Source of the DNA: JAJEBT01 sp965214975 | Lineage (GTDB): Bacteria; Pseudomonadota; Alphaproteobacteria; MPNO01; UBA830 | DNA length: 64,000 nucleotides | Assembly: GCA_965214975.1 (NCBI GenBank) | Contig: OZ244055.1 | Span: 3,596,001-3,660,000, forward strand | Direction: 5' to 3' | In this document: piece after piece, positions 8,125 to 18,125 of the stretch | Layout: every line of letters begins with the position of its first letter | How positions within the stretch are numbered: the first letter of the stretch is position 1 | The notes under the pieces: model-generated | What the model saw: the letters and a program-made list of their open reading frames with translations, nothing else | Databases searched by the model: none | Told to the model about the DNA's origin: nothing | Translations under genes and position numbers: made by a program

Positions 8125-10830
8125 CTACAGCAGGGCCCGAAGGCGGTAGAGCGCGTCGAGCGCGTCGCGCGGGGACAGCGCGTCGGGATTGATCTCGCGC
8201 AGCGCTTCCTCGACCGCGGACGGGACCGCCGCCGGCGCGTTCGCCATGGCCGAGAACAGCGGCAGATCCTCGGCGAGTTCGGCGAGGGCACCCGACTGTT
8301 CCCCCTGCTGCAGCGCGGCCATCACCTCTCGGGCGCGCTCCACCACGGCCTCGGGCAGGCCCGCGAGCCGGGCCACGTGGATCCCGTAGGACCGGTCGGC
8401 GGCGCCGTCCACGACCTCGTGGAGAAACACCACCTCGCCTTCCCATTCCGTGACCCGCATGGTGTGGCAGGACAGGGCCGGAAGCCGCGACGTCAGCGAG
8501 GTCAGCTCGTGGAAATGGGTCGCGAACAGCGCCCTGCAGGCGTTGACCTCGTGGAGATGCTCGAGCGTGGCCCAGGCGATGGACAGCCCGTCGAAGGTCG
8601 CCGTTCCGCGGCCGATCTCGTCGAGTATGACCAGCGAGCGCTCGGTCGCCTGGTTCAGGATGATCGCCGTTTCCACCATCTCGACCATGAACGTGGATCG
8701 GCCGCGCGCGAGGTCGTCGGCGGCCCCGACCCGGCTGAACAGCCGGTCGACGACCCCGATGCTGGCGGCTTCGGCGGGCACGAACGATCCCATCTGCGCG
8801 AGAACGGCGATCAGCGCGTTCTGGCGCAGGAACGTCGACTTGCCGGCCATGTTCGGCCCCGTGGTCAGCCAGATGCGGCGGTCGGGCCCGAGATCGCAGT
8901 CGTTGGCGACGAAACCCGCGGCGCCGGCGGGGGACGCCTCGACCACGGGATGGCGGCCGGCCGTCACCTGGAAGCCGATACCGTCGTCGATCCCGGGGCG
9001 CACGTATCTGCGGACGGCGGCGAGCACCGCCAGCCCGCTGGAGACGTCGAGGATCGCGAGCGCGGCCGCCGCGCGCGAGATTCCGTCGGCGTGTTCCGCG
9101 ACCTCGGACATCAGCCCCTCGAACAGCTCGAGTTCGAGCGCCAGGGCCCGTTCTCCGGCCTGGGCGAGCCGGCCTTCGAGTTCGCCGAGCTCCACCGTCG
9201 TGAAACGGACCGCCGACGCCAGCGTCTGGCGATGGATGAACGGCCCGTCGGCACCGGCGGGAACGCGCCCGGCATGCTTCGTCTTGACGTCCACATGGTA
9301 GCCGAGGACGTTGTTGTGCCGGATCTTGAGCGAGAGGATGCCGGTTTCCTTGACGTAGCGCGCCTGCAGCGTGGCGATGTGGGTGCGGCTTTCGTCGCGC
9401 AGCATCCGCAGTTCGTCGAGCTCGCCCGAAAACCCGGCCCGCAGGAAACCCCCGTCCCGCGAGGCGAGGGGCAGATCGTCGTCAAGCGCGCGCTCGAGGC
9501 GCCCGAGCAGCGCGCCGTGGTCGCCGAGCTCTTCGAGAGCGGCGGAGAGCTCGGAAGGCACGTCCCCCGCCCCGGCGAGCAGGGGCCTGATTCCGGTCGC
9601 GACGGCGAGCCCGCCGCGCACCGCCCCGAGGTCGCGCGGCCCGCCGCGGCCGATCATCAGCCGCGACAGGGCGCGCTGCATGTCGGGGGCGGAGCGCAGC
9701 GCCCCGCGCAGATCGTCGCGCAGATCGCGGCGCTCGAGGAACCAGGCCACGGAGTCGTGACGGGCGCGGATCTCGGCGACGCCGGTCAGGGGCGCCGCCA
9801 GCCGCGTGGCCATGAGCCGCCCGCCGGCGCCGGTCACGGTCCTGTCCATCACCTCGAGCAGGGAACCTTCGCGGCTTCCCGACATGGTCTGCACGAGCTC
9901 GAGGTTGCGCCGCGTCGCGGGGTCGATTTCCATCACCGCGTCCCGTAGAACGCGGCGCGGCCTGCGCAAGCGCGGCACCTGTCCGCGCTGGGTGAGTTCG
10001 ACGTAGTCGAGCAGCGCGCCGCTGGCCGACAGTTCGGCGCGCGTGAAGTCCCCGAACCCGTCGAGCGACCGCACCCCGAACATCTCCTCGAGCCGGCGTC
10101 GCGCCAGACCGCTGTCGAAGGAGCTGGAATCCCTGACCACCATCCGGTCGCCGAGATCGTGGCCGACGGATTCGAGTTCGGGCAGCGACGCCAGCCGCTC
10201 GGGCACGAGCAGTTCACCCGGCTCGATGCGGGCGACGGACGCCGCGAGACCCGCGGGAGCGACCGGTTCGGTGAAGAACGTGCCGGTCGAGAGGTCGAGC
10301 CAGGCCAGGCCGTGACCGCCGGCGGCGTCGGCGACGGCGGCGAGATAGCTGTGGCGCCGCGCGTCGAGAAGCGCGTCCTCCATGAGGGTTCCGGGCGTGA
10401 TCATCCGGGTGACCTCGCGGCTCACGACCTCCTTGGCGCCGCGGCGGCGCGCCGCCGCGAGATCCTCGGTCTGCTCGCACACGGCGACGCGGAACCCCTT
10501 GCGGATGAGCCGCGCGATGTAGGTCTGGGCCGACTGGACCGGCACCCCGCACATGGGGATGTCCCCTTCCTCGTGCCGGCCGCGGCGGGTGAGCGTGATG
10601 TCGAGCGCCTCGGCGGCGAGCAGGGCGTCGTCGAAGAACATCTCGTAGAAATCGCCCATCTGGTAGAACAGCAGGGCGTCGGGGTAGTCCTTCTTGATCT
10701 GCCGGTACTGGACCATCATCGGCGACGCGCCCGCGCCGGAGGGCCGCGCGCCGGCGGGCTTGCCGGAAGACGGAGCGTCGCCCGACCCGGCCCCGGCGCC
10801 CGTTGCGACCGTGTTCGCATTGCCGAGCAT
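8125..10830 (-). CDS. mutS: DNA mismatch repair protein MutS
   Basis: The 901-residue protein has the mismatch-binding domain (YPDALLFYQMGDFYEMFFDDA, with the Phe-x-Glu wedge), the connector, core and clamp. The C-terminal ABC-type ATPase has Walker A (TGPNMAGKSTFLRQN) and a Walker B region reading LVILDEIGRGTATFDG. The segment DRLFSRVGAADDLARGRSTF is the conserved ATPase loop. The first 38 residues are Ala/Gly/Ser-rich and lie before the conserved domain, so MMVQYRQIKK could be the real start. MutS recognises base mismatches and recruits MutL. The gene is divergent from maeB across 184 bases. Confidence 0.97.
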   Translation of the reverse strand: MLGNANTVATGAGAGSGDAPSSGKPAGARPSGAGASPMMVQYRQIKKDYPDALLFYQMGDFYEMFFDDALLAAEALDITLTRRGRHEEGDIPMCGVPVQSAQTYIARLIRKGFRVAVCEQTEDLAAARRRGAKEVVSREVTRMITPGTLMEDALLDARRHSYLAAVADAAGGHGLAWLDLSTGTFFTEPVAPAGLAASVARIEPGELLVPERLASLPELESVGHDLGDRMVVRDSSSFDSGLARRRLEEMFGVRSLDGFGDFTRAELSASGALLDYVELTQRGQVPRLRRPRRVLRDAVMEIDPATRRNLELVQTMSGSREGSLLEVMDRTVTGAGGRLMATRLAAPLTGVAEIRARHDSVAWFLERRDLRDDLRGALRSAPDMQRALSRLMIGRGGPRDLGAVRGGLAVATGIRPLLAGAGDVPSELSAALEELGDHGALLGRLERALDDDLPLASRDGGFLRAGFSGELDELRMLRDESRTHIATLQARYVKETGILSLKIRHNNVLGYHVDVKTKHAGRVPAGADGPFIHRQTLASAVRFTTVELGELEGRLAQAGERALALELELFEGLMSEVAEHADGISRAAAALAILDVSSGLAVLAAVRRYVRPGIDDGIGFQVTAGRHPVVEASPAGAAGFVANDCDLGPDRRIWLTTGPNMAGKSTFLRQNALIAVLAQMGSFVPAEAASIGVVDRLFSRVGAADDLARGRSTFMVEMVETAIILNQATERSLVILDEIGRGTATFDGLSIAWATLEHLHEVNACRALFATHFHELTSLTSRLPALSCHTMRVTEWEGEVVFLHEVVDGAADRSYGIHVARLAGLPEAVVERAREVMAALQQGEQSGALAELAEDLPLFSAMANAPAAVPSAVEEALREINPDALSPRDALDALYRLRALL

Positions 10831-11014
10831 GTCGCCGGAACGCCTCCCGGGTGTCGTGCCGCCTGGAACGCCGGATAGTGGTTTCCCGGCCCTGCCAAGT
10901 CAACGAACGGCCGCGCGGAGCCTTGCCGGGCCCGGAGCGGAGGGGTATTGCCGGGCGCAGCCGATTCCGCGACTATCGTCCGCGGATCCGCGAACCGGCG
11001 GGGAGTCGGCATCC

Positions 11015-13321
11015 ATGGCGAAACGCAAGCTCAGCGACCTCGACCGCGATTCCCTGGCCATGCATCGTGCCGGGCGTCCGGGCAAGATCGAGATCGCCCC
11101 GACCAAGCCCCTGGCGACGCAGCGCGATCTCGCCCTCGCCTATTCCCCGGGCGTCGCCGCGCCGTGCCTCAGGATCTCCGACGATCCGGCCGACGCGTTC
11201 GCCTACACCGCGAAAGGCAACATCGTCGCCGTGATCACCAACGGCACCGCGGTGCTCGGGCTCGGGAATCTCGGCGGCCTCGCCTCCAAGCCGGTGATGG
11301 AGGGCAAGGCGGTCCTGTTCAAGCGCTTCGCGGACATCGACGCCATCGACCTCGAGCTCGACACCGAGGACATCGACGAGTTCGTCGACTGCGTGCGCCA
11401 CCTCGGCCCGTCGTTCGGCGGCATCAATCTCGAGGACATCCGCGCTCCCGACTGCTTCCAGATCGAGAGCCGGCTGCGCGAGGTCATGGACATCCCGGTC
11501 TTCCACGACGACCAGCACGGCACCGCGATCATCGCCGCCGCCGGCCTGATCAACGCCATCGACCTCACCGGTCGCGACATCGCCGCCACCCGGCTGGTCA
11601 TCAACGGCGCCGGCGCGGCCGGCATCGCCTGCGCCGAACTCCTCAAGGCGTTCGGGATGCGCAGCGACAACGTGCTGCTGTGCGACACCGCGGGGGTGAT
11701 CCACGCCGGCCGCGAGCAGGGGATGAACCAGTGGAAGGCGGCCCACGCCGTCGACACCGAGGCGCGCACGCTCGCCGACGCTCTCGACGGGGCGGACGTG
11801 TTCTTCGGCGCGTCGGTCGCCGGGCTGGTGACCGGTGAGATGCTGAGGTCGATGGCGGACAGGCCGATCATCTTCGCGATGGCCAACCCCGATCCGGAGA
11901 TCTTTCCGGAGGCGGCGAAGCAGGCGCGCGACGACGTGATCATCGCCACCGGCCGGTCCGACTACCCCAATCAGGTCAACAACGTGCTCGGCTTTCCGTA
12001 CATCTTCCGGGGCGCGCTCGACGTCAACGCCCGCACCATCAACGAGGAGATGAAGATGGCTGCGGCGCGCGCGCTTGCCGAGCTCGCGCGCGACGACGTC
12101 CCGGACGACGTTGCGGCGGCCTACTCGGGCAGGCGCCTGCAGTTCGGGCCCGACTACATCATTCCGGTGCCCTTCGACCCGCGCCTGATCTCCGCGATTC
12201 CGCCGGCGGTCGCCCAGGCCGCGGTCGACACCGGCGTGGCGCGCCGCGAGATGCCCGAGACCAGGGCCTACGAGATCGCGCTGTCGGCGCGCCTCGACCC
12301 CACGGTCTCGATGCTCCAGGCGATTCACGCCGACGTGCGCTCGAGCCCGCGCCGGGTCGGTTTCGCCGAGGGCGAGGAGGAGACCACGATCCGCGCCGCC
12401 GCCGCCTTCGCCCAGGCCGGCCTCGGGACGCCGGTGCTGATCGGCCGCGAGGAGCGCATCCAGAACACGATCAGGCAGCTCGGCCTGACCAGCGCGGACA
12501 AGATCGAGATCCACAACGCGCGGCTGTCGCAAGCCAACACCCACTACATCGAGTATCTCTACGGTCGCCTTCAGCGCGACGGACTCCTTCTGCGCGACTG
12601 CCAGCGCCTCGTCCACACCGACCGCAACGTGTTCTCGGCCTGCATGCTGGCCCACGGCGACATCGACGCGATGGTCACCGGGCTGTCGCGCAGCTATTCG
12701 GTCTGCCATTCCGACATCCGCCGCGCCATCGACCCGCTGCCCGGGCACGAGGTCTTCGGTCTCGAGATGGTGATGTCGCGGGGGCGCACGGTCTTCATCG
12801 CCGACACCGCGATCCATCCCAACCCCGACGCGCACCAGCTCGCGCGCATCGCCCGCCAGTGCGCGGCCAAGGCGCGCTCGGCGGGGCACGAGCCGCTGGT
12901 GGCGTTCATGTCGCACGCCAATTTCGGCAACCCGCCCGCATCCTTCGCCTCGCATGTCCGCGACGCCATCCGCGTTCTCGACGAGGAGGAGGCGGATTTC
13001 GAGTACGACGGCGAGATGGCCCCCGACGTCGCGCTCGACACCAAGCTCAGGCATGTCTACCCGTTCTGCCGTCTTTCGGGGCCCGCCAACGTCCTGATCA
13101 TGCCCAGCCTCCATTCGGCCGCGATCTCGTCCGGCATCCTGCACAAGCTCGGGGGCGGCACCGTCATCGGCCCGCTGCTCATGGGTTTGCAGCGATCGGC
13201 CCAGATTGCCCGGATGAGCGCCAACGACGCGGAACTCGTGAACTTCGCCACGATGGCCGCCCACGACGCGCTGGAGATCGCCGCGCGCGGAAAGAAGCGG
13301 CGCGGCGCGCGCGCGGCCTGA
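11015..13321 (+). CDS. maeB: NADP-dependent malic enzyme with C-terminal phosphotransacetylase-like domain
   Basis: I chose the ATG at 11015 (MAKRKLSDLDRDSL) because family alignment begins there; the open frame extends further upstream without homology. The 768-residue product has the malic enzyme N-terminal domain (LALAYSPGVAAPCL; VLGLGNLGGLASKPVMEGKA), an NAD(P)-binding region (RLVINGAGAAGIACAELL), and a C-terminal phosphate acetyltransferase-like domain (from about residue 440: SPRRVGFAEGEEETTIRAA). The two-domain form is normal for MaeB. It decarboxylates malate to pyruvate with NADP reduction; the PTA-like part is thought to be regulatory. It is followed by phoR after 33 bases on the same strand. 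Confidence 0.95.
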   Translation: MAKRKLSDLDRDSLAMHRAGRPGKIEIAPTKPLATQRDLALAYSPGVAAPCLRISDDPADAFAYTAKGNIVAVITNGTAVLGLGNLGGLASKPVMEGKAVLFKRFADIDAIDLELDTEDIDEFVDCVRHLGPSFGGINLEDIRAPDCFQIESRLREVMDIPVFHDDQHGTAIIAAAGLINAIDLTGRDIAATRLVINGAGAAGIACAELLKAFGMRSDNVLLCDTAGVIHAGREQGMNQWKAAHAVDTEARTLADALDGADVFFGASVAGLVTGEMLRSMADRPIIFAMANPDPEIFPEAAKQARDDVIIATGRSDYPNQVNNVLGFPYIFRGALDVNARTINEEMKMAAARALAELARDDVPDDVAAAYSGRRLQFGPDYIIPVPFDPRLISAIPPAVAQAAVDTGVARREMPETRAYEIALSARLDPTVSMLQAIHADVRSSPRRVGFAEGEEETTIRAAAAFAQAGLGTPVLIGREERIQNTIRQLGLTSADKIEIHNARLSQANTHYIEYLYGRLQRDGLLLRDCQRLVHTDRNVFSACMLAHGDIDAMVTGLSRSYSVCHSDIRRAIDPLPGHEVFGLEMVMSRGRTVFIADTAIHPNPDAHQLARIARQCAAKARSAGHEPLVAFMSHANFGNPPASFASHVRDAIRVLDEEEADFEYDGEMAPDVALDTKLRHVYPFCRLSGPANVLIMPSLHSAAISSGILHKLGGGTVIGPLLMGLQRSAQIARMSANDAELVNFATMAAHDALEIAARGKKRRGARAA

Positions 13322-13354
13322 TCGCGCGACGGCCTTCCCGGGGAACCTTCCGGA

Positions 13355-14713
13355 ATGGGCGGAACCGGATCGCCCCTGAAGCGGGCCATGGCGCCTGCCG
13401 CTCTCGCGGCGGCGCCGGCTCTCGCCGCGCTCGCCGTCCTGGTGCTGTTCGGTCCGCTGTCCTGGCCGGCCGCGGCGCTCGCCGGCGGCGCCTGCCTCGC
13501 GGCTCTCGCCGTGCTGGCCGACCGCGCGCTGAGCCATCTCGCCGGCCTCGCGAACCCTGACGAGTCGTCCGGCCGTCGACGGTCGTGGCTGTTTCCGGAA
13601 CTGGCGGCGGCTTTCCGCCTCGCGAAGATTGAATCCGCCCGCAGACTCCGCGTCCAGGAGGACCGTGCCGAGTCCGCGGAGGCGATTCTCGACAACCTTC
13701 CCTATCCGCTGGTCCTGATAGACGGCGACCGGAGAATCCTGCGCGCCACCGTAGGCGTGACCGATCTCATCGGCTCCGCCACGCCGGGAGCCGACCTGTC
13801 GTCCATTCTCCGCGACCCCGGCGTGCTGGCGTCCGTCGACCGGGTTCTCGCGGGAGGCGACCGCGAGGCCGCCGAGCTCGAGAACCTGCTCCCGGTCCGG
13901 AGCGTGCTCAGCGTCCGGATACAGAAGCTGCTGCTGCCGCCGGACGACAGGCCTGCCGCGGTGATCGCGGTCCACGACATCACCGAGATCCGGAGGATCC
14001 ACCAGGCCCGGGCCGATTTCGTGGCCAACGCCAGCCACGAGCTAAAGACTCCGCTCGCCGTGCTCGCGGCCTGCGCCGGCACGCTTCAGGGCCCGGCCCG
14101 CGACGACCCCGAAGCGCGCAGCCGGTTCATCGGCATGATGGACACCCACATCGGGCGCATGACCCGGCTGATCGAGGATCTGCTGTCGCTGTCGCAGATC
14201 GAGATGAACGAGCGGACGCCGCCCGACGGCGTGGTCGACCTGCCCGAGCTGCTGTCCGACGTCGCGGGATCCCTGCAGCTTCCTGCCTCGAAACGCGGCA
14301 TCAGGATCGAGATCGAGGACGCGCTCGTCCGGCCCGCGATCCGGGGCGACGCGGAAGAGCTCGCGCAGGTCTTCCAGAACCTCCTCGACAACGCCATCAA
14401 GTACAGCGGAGAGGATTCGGTCGTGCGCGTCGTCGCCCGCGATGAAGGAACGGACGCCGAAGTGTCGGTCGTCGACGACGGACCCGGCATAGCGGACGAA
14501 CACCTGGCGCGCCTGACCGAGCGTTTCTACCGCGTCGACGCCGAGAGATCGCGCGAACTCGGCGGCACCGGCCTCGGGCTGGCGATCGTCAAGCATGTTG
14601 TCAACCGTCACCGCGGGCGCCTCGACGTCGCGTCCGAACCCGGCCGGGGCAGCACGTTCACGGTTCGCTTGCCGGCAGGGGAGGTCGAGTCCGGATCCCT
14701 CGCACCAGGGTGA
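13355..14713 (+). CDS. phoR: Phosphate regulon sensor histidine kinase PhoR
   Basis: The 452-residue protein starts with one or two hydrophobic segments (residues about 12-58), then a PAS-like region (AEAILDNLPYPLVLIDGDRRIL). The HisKA dimerisation domain has the phosphoacceptor in NASHELKTPL (His 228). The catalytic domain shows the N box (LLDNAIKYS), G1 box (DDGPGI) and G2 box (GGTGLGLAIVKHV). Position upstream of pstCAB-phoU-phoB identifies it as the PhoR partner of PhoB. PhoR senses phosphate status through the Pst transporter and PhoU. The start is the first ATG of the frame; a second at codon 12 is possible. Confidence 0.93.
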   Translation: MGGTGSPLKRAMAPAALAAAPALAALAVLVLFGPLSWPAAALAGGACLAALAVLADRALSHLAGLANPDESSGRRRSWLFPELAAAFRLAKIESARRLRVQEDRAESAEAILDNLPYPLVLIDGDRRILRATVGVTDLIGSATPGADLSSILRDPGVLASVDRVLAGGDREAAELENLLPVRSVLSVRIQKLLLPPDDRPAAVIAVHDITEIRRIHQARADFVANASHELKTPLAVLAACAGTLQGPARDDPEARSRFIGMMDTHIGRMTRLIEDLLSLSQIEMNERTPPDGVVDLPELLSDVAGSLQLPASKRGIRIEIEDALVRPAIRGDAEELAQVFQNLLDNAIKYSGEDSVVRVVARDEGTDAEVSVVDDGPGIADEHLARLTERFYRVDAERSRELGGTGLGLAIVKHVVNRHRGRLDVASEPGRGSTFTVRLPAGEVESGSLAPG

Positions 14714-15290
14714 CCGCGCGCGGCAAGAGGGGAAGGATCTCGATGTCGGAAGTTCCGGCGGGCTGGCGGGAGGGACGTTCCGGCCGTTCACGTTCTCAGC
14801 CGTCTGCGGGTTGATGGAGCGGCCGGCTTCGGTTCGCAGCCACTGCGACGAGATGGTTGCCCCAGCGCCTCGCCGCGAGGAACCCGCCCTCGAACAGCCG
14901 CGTCGCGCCGGAGCCGGCGTTCTTCTCGCGTTCGTTCTCGCGGCGGCGTCTGCAGGCTCCTGGTGCGACCTGTCGGGATTCTCCGCCATCATGGAGGCTC
15001 CGGACAGCGGCGGTCCTAAAACATGCCGCGCCGCGCTCCACGAACCGGATCAACCGGACCGTCGCGTCCGGCGGAAACGCCCCGGGACCGGAGGGGCCGT
15101 TCCGCCGCCGTCGGAAGCGGCCGCGGCCTTCAACCGGTTCAGGACGGAAAGGATCCGCGCTACGCGCTGTCGGTGCAGGAGACTTCCTCGAAGGGTTTCG
15201 GCATTTTGACCTGGAAGGCCCCAACGCTTTCGAATCCCCGATGCGTTCTCCCGGGCACGGGAAATTCCCGGCCGGAAGGCGGCTGGCGAG
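14714..15290. other. Gene-free gap between phoR and the pst operon
   Basis: This stretch of about 580 bases sits where many genomes carry pstS. I read both strands for a periplasmic phosphate-binding protein, intact or decayed, and saw nothing convincing. The open frames here are short or antisense extensions with no domain. An imperfect palindrome with arms GGGAA/TTCCC lies at 15259-15269. The following bases hold the Pho box. Confidence 0.6.
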
Positions 15291-15319
15291 CGGTCACAGA
15301 ACTTTAACGCTTCCGTCAC
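15291..15319 (+). promoter_or_regulatory. Probable Pho box (PhoB binding site) upstream of pstC
   Basis: Three seven-base units repeat every 11 bases: CGGTCAC (15291-15297), CTTTAAC (15302-15308) and CCGTCAC (15313-15319), separated by AGAA and GCTT. The 7+4 direct-repeat pattern with TGTCAC-like units and AT-richer spacers is the known PhoB recognition layout. It lies about 100 bases upstream of pstC and the downstream genes encode the Pst transporter and PhoB itself, so autoregulation by phosphate starvation is expected. No clear -10 box is visible at the usual spacing. Confidence 0.65.
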
Positions 15320-15421
15320 AATTCGGACCGCGGCCTCCGATACGGTAAGGTCGTCCGTCCGCCGGTCCGGTACCGTTCCGGGCCGCCCCGTGGCGGGTGC
15401 GTGCGGAATTCGGAGAACATG

Positions 15422-16810
15422 ATGTCGCCCTCGGTGCTGATCGTCGTGCTGGTTCTGCTGGCGCTGATCGGCTACGCCACGGGACGCAGGCGCGCCACCG
15501 TCGGTGCCGCCTCGGCCGTGCTGCATTCGCGCCCGGTCTATCATGGTGCCTATCTTGCGCTGTGGTGCGCGGTGCCGGCCCTTCTGGTGGCGCTGGCCTG
15601 GCTCGCGGCCCAGCCCGCGATCGTCGACGCGCTCGTGATCTCGTCGTTGCCGGAGCGGTTCCGCGATCTTCATCCGGACCGGCTCGGGCTTCTGATGAGC
15701 GACATCCGCAGCGTGGCCGACGGCAACATCACGAGCGGCAATCCCGACCTCGCTCTTCGCCAGGCGGCAGCGGCCGGCGCCGAGCGGCTCGGGGAGCTGC
15801 GGGCCATCGGCAACAGCGCGCTGTTCGTGCTCGCTCTGGCCGTCGCCATCGGCTGCGGCCTGCATGCATTGCGCAGGATCACGCCCGATCTGCGCGCGCG
15901 CAACCACGTGGAGCGGGCGATCCGCGCATTCCTTGTCGCCTGCTCGATGATCGCGATTGTCGCCACCGTCGGGATCGTGCTGTCGCTGATCTTCGAATCG
16001 ATCCGGTTCTTCGGGAAGGTTCCGGTCACGGACTTCCTGTTCGGCACCGAGTGGAGTCCGCAGACGGCGCTGCGTGCCGACCAGGTCGGTGCTTCCGGCA
16101 GTTTCGGAGCCATCCCGCTGTTCACCGGCACGCTCCTGATCACCGGAATCGCGATGCTGATCGCGGTGCCCGTCGGGCTGTTCTCCGCGATCTATCTCTC
16201 GCACTACGCGCCGCCGCGCATGCGGGCGGTGGTCAAGCCGGTTCTGGAGATTCTCGCCGGCATCCCGACCGTGGTCTACGGGTTCTTCGCGGCCCTGACC
16301 GTGGCGCCGCTGCTGCGCGACCTCGGCTCCGGGATCGGGTTCGACGTCGCGTCCGAGAGCGCTCTGGCGGCGGGGCTGGTGATGGGAATCATGATCATTC
16401 CGTTCGTCTCGTCGCTGTCGGACGACGTCGTCAGCGCCGTGCCGCAGTCGCTGCGCGACGGATCCTACGCGCTCGGCGCGACCCAGTCGGAAACCGTCAA
16501 GAGAGTCGTCCTGCCGGCGGCCTTGCCGGGGATCTTCGCGGCCTGCCTTCTCGCGATCAGCCGGGCCATCGGCGAAACCATGATCGTCGTCATGGCCGCC
16601 GGCCTGGCGGCGCGGCTCACGGCCAACCCTTTCGAGGCGGTGACCACCGTCACCGTCCAGATCGTCACGCTCCTCGTCGGCGACCAGGAGTTCGACAGCG
16701 CGAAGACCCTCGCGGCCTTCGCACTCGGCCTCGTGCTGTTCTGCGCGACGCTGGCCATGAACGTGATCGCGCTCCACGTGGTGCGCAGGTACAGGGAACA
16801 GTATGACTGA
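15422..16810 (+). CDS. pstC: Phosphate ABC transporter permease PstC
   Basis: PstC is one of the two membrane subunits of the high-affinity phosphate importer. The product has an N-terminal membrane region longer than the minimal family form (two hydrophobic segments before residue 90) and a binding-protein-dependent permease domain. The coupling-helix region SLRDGSYALGATQSETVKRVVLP and AISRAIGETM are characteristic. The start is chosen at ATG 15422 because CGGAG at 15411-15415 is well spaced; an ATG three bases upstream and a GTG at 15401 are alternatives in the same frame. The stop overlaps pstA by eight bases, which indicates translational coupling. Confidence 0.93.
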   Translation: MSPSVLIVVLVLLALIGYATGRRRATVGAASAVLHSRPVYHGAYLALWCAVPALLVALAWLAAQPAIVDALVISSLPERFRDLHPDRLGLLMSDIRSVADGNITSGNPDLALRQAAAAGAERLGELRAIGNSALFVLALAVAIGCGLHALRRITPDLRARNHVERAIRAFLVACSMIAIVATVGIVLSLIFESIRFFGKVPVTDFLFGTEWSPQTALRADQVGASGSFGAIPLFTGTLLITGIAMLIAVPVGLFSAIYLSHYAPPRMRAVVKPVLEILAGIPTVVYGFFAALTVAPLLRDLGSGIGFDVASESALAAGLVMGIMIIPFVSSLSDDVVSAVPQSLRDGSYALGATQSETVKRVVLPAALPGIFAACLLAISRAIGETMIVVMAAGLAARLTANPFEAVTTVTVQIVTLLVGDQEFDSAKTLAAFALGLVLFCATLAMNVIALHVVRRYREQYD

Positions 16811-18101
16811 CGCGGTCGGGACGGAGGCCGCCGCGGCGCGTCGCGTCGCGGCGGGCCGGAAGCGGCGGGAACGGGCCGAACGCAGGTTCCGCGCCTACGG
16901 GCTGGCGGCCGTGGGCACCGCCATGGCGATGCTGCTGTGGCTGCTCGTCACCGTCGTCGGAACCGGCTACAGCGCCTTCTTCCAGACCGAGATCCGACTC
17001 GACGTCCACTTCGATCCCGAGGTTGTCGATCCGCGCGGCACCGGAGACGCCGAAACCCTGCGCACGGCGAACTACGCGGTTCTCTACCGCAGGGCCCTCG
17101 AGAAGCTGTTCCCGGAGGTCGAGAACCGCCGGGACCGCCGGCGGCTGCGCCGGCTTCTGAGCTCGGGCAACGATCTCGTGCTGCGCGACCTGGTCCGCGA
17201 CGACCCCGGCATCGTCGGAACGACGCGGCCGGTGTGGCTGACGGCATCCGACGATCTCGACCAGTTCCACAAGGGCAAGTACGACGCGGACGCGCCCGAG
17301 GACCAGCGGCCGTTCAAGGACCGGGAGGTGGAGTGGTACCGCAAGCTTGAGGCGGACGGACGGGTCGGCGCGCATTTCAACACGATCCTGTTCAGCGCCG
17401 GCGCCTCGCGCGAGGCCGAGCAGGCCGGGATCTGGGGCGCGATCGTGGGATCCTTCTGGACCATGCTGGTCACGCTTCTGCTGAGCTTTCCGGTCGGGGT
17501 CTCGGCCGCCGTCTATCTTGAGGAATTCGCGCCGAAAAACCGCCTGACGGATCTCATCGAGGTGAACATCAACAATCTCGCCGCGGTGCCGTCGATCGTG
17601 TTCGGACTGCTCGGCCTCTCCGTGTTTCTCAATTTCTTCGGCCTTCCGAGATCGGCGCCGCTGGTCGGCGGCATCGTGCTCGCGCTGATGACGCTGCCGA
17701 CCATCATCATTGCCACCCGCGCGGCCCTCAAGGCGGTGCCTCCGTCGATCCGGGAAGCGGCTCTCGGCGTCGGCGCCTCGCGGCTGCAGACGGTGACCCA
17801 CCACGTGATGCCGCTTGCGCTGCCGGGCATCCTGACCGGCACCATCATCGGCATGGCCCAGGCGCTCGGCGAGACGGCGCCCTTGCTGATGATCGGCATG
17901 GTCGCCTTCATTGTCGACATCCCCGGCGGGCCGCTGAGTTCCTCGACGGTGCTGCCGGTGCAGATCTTCCTGTGGAGCGACCTCCCGGAACGCGCGTTCG
18001 CCGAGAGAACCGGCGCGGCCATCGTCGTGCTGCTCGGGTTCCTGGTGGCGATGAACCTGATCGCGGTGCTGCTGCGCAAGAAATTCGAGCGGCGCTGGTG
18101 A
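16803..18101 (+). CDS. pstA: Phosphate ABC transporter permease PstA
   Basis: The 432-residue protein is the second permease of the Pst system. One transmembrane segment lies near residues 32-55, followed by a long hydrophilic region of about 160 residues (charged and arginine-rich) typical of alphaproteobacterial PstA proteins. The permease domain then contains SVFLNFFGLPRSAPLVGGI, IREAALGVGASRLQTVTHHV and GMAQALGETAPLLMIG. It overlaps pstC and is followed closely by pstB, so the three form one operon. Confidence 0.93.
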   Translation: MTDAVGTEAAAARRVAAGRKRRERAERRFRAYGLAAVGTAMAMLLWLLVTVVGTGYSAFFQTEIRLDVHFDPEVVDPRGTGDAETLRTANYAVLYRRALEKLFPEVENRRDRRRLRRLLSSGNDLVLRDLVRDDPGIVGTTRPVWLTASDDLDQFHKGKYDADAPEDQRPFKDREVEWYRKLEADGRVGAHFNTILFSAGASREAEQAGIWGAIVGSFWTMLVTLLLSFPVGVSAAVYLEEFAPKNRLTDLIEVNINNLAAVPSIVFGLLGLSVFLNFFGLPRSAPLVGGIVLALMTLPTIIIATRAALKAVPPSIREAALGVGASRLQTVTHHVMPLALPGILTGTIIGMAQALGETAPLLMIGMVAFIVDIPGGPLSSSTVLPVQIFLWSDLPERAFAERTGAAIVVLLGFLVAMNLIAVLLRKKFERRW

Positions 18102-18125
18102 CCGATGACAGGCGTGAGGTGCGGC

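Noticed and set aside
10973..14038. 1021-codon frame opposite maeB and phoR
   Set aside because: Spans two well-supported genes and their junction on the other strand; composition typical of antisense GC-rich DNA.
15397..16806. Second open frame on the same strand as pstC, shifted by one base
   Set aside because: The pstC frame has all permease motifs and membrane segments; the other gives an Arg-rich product.
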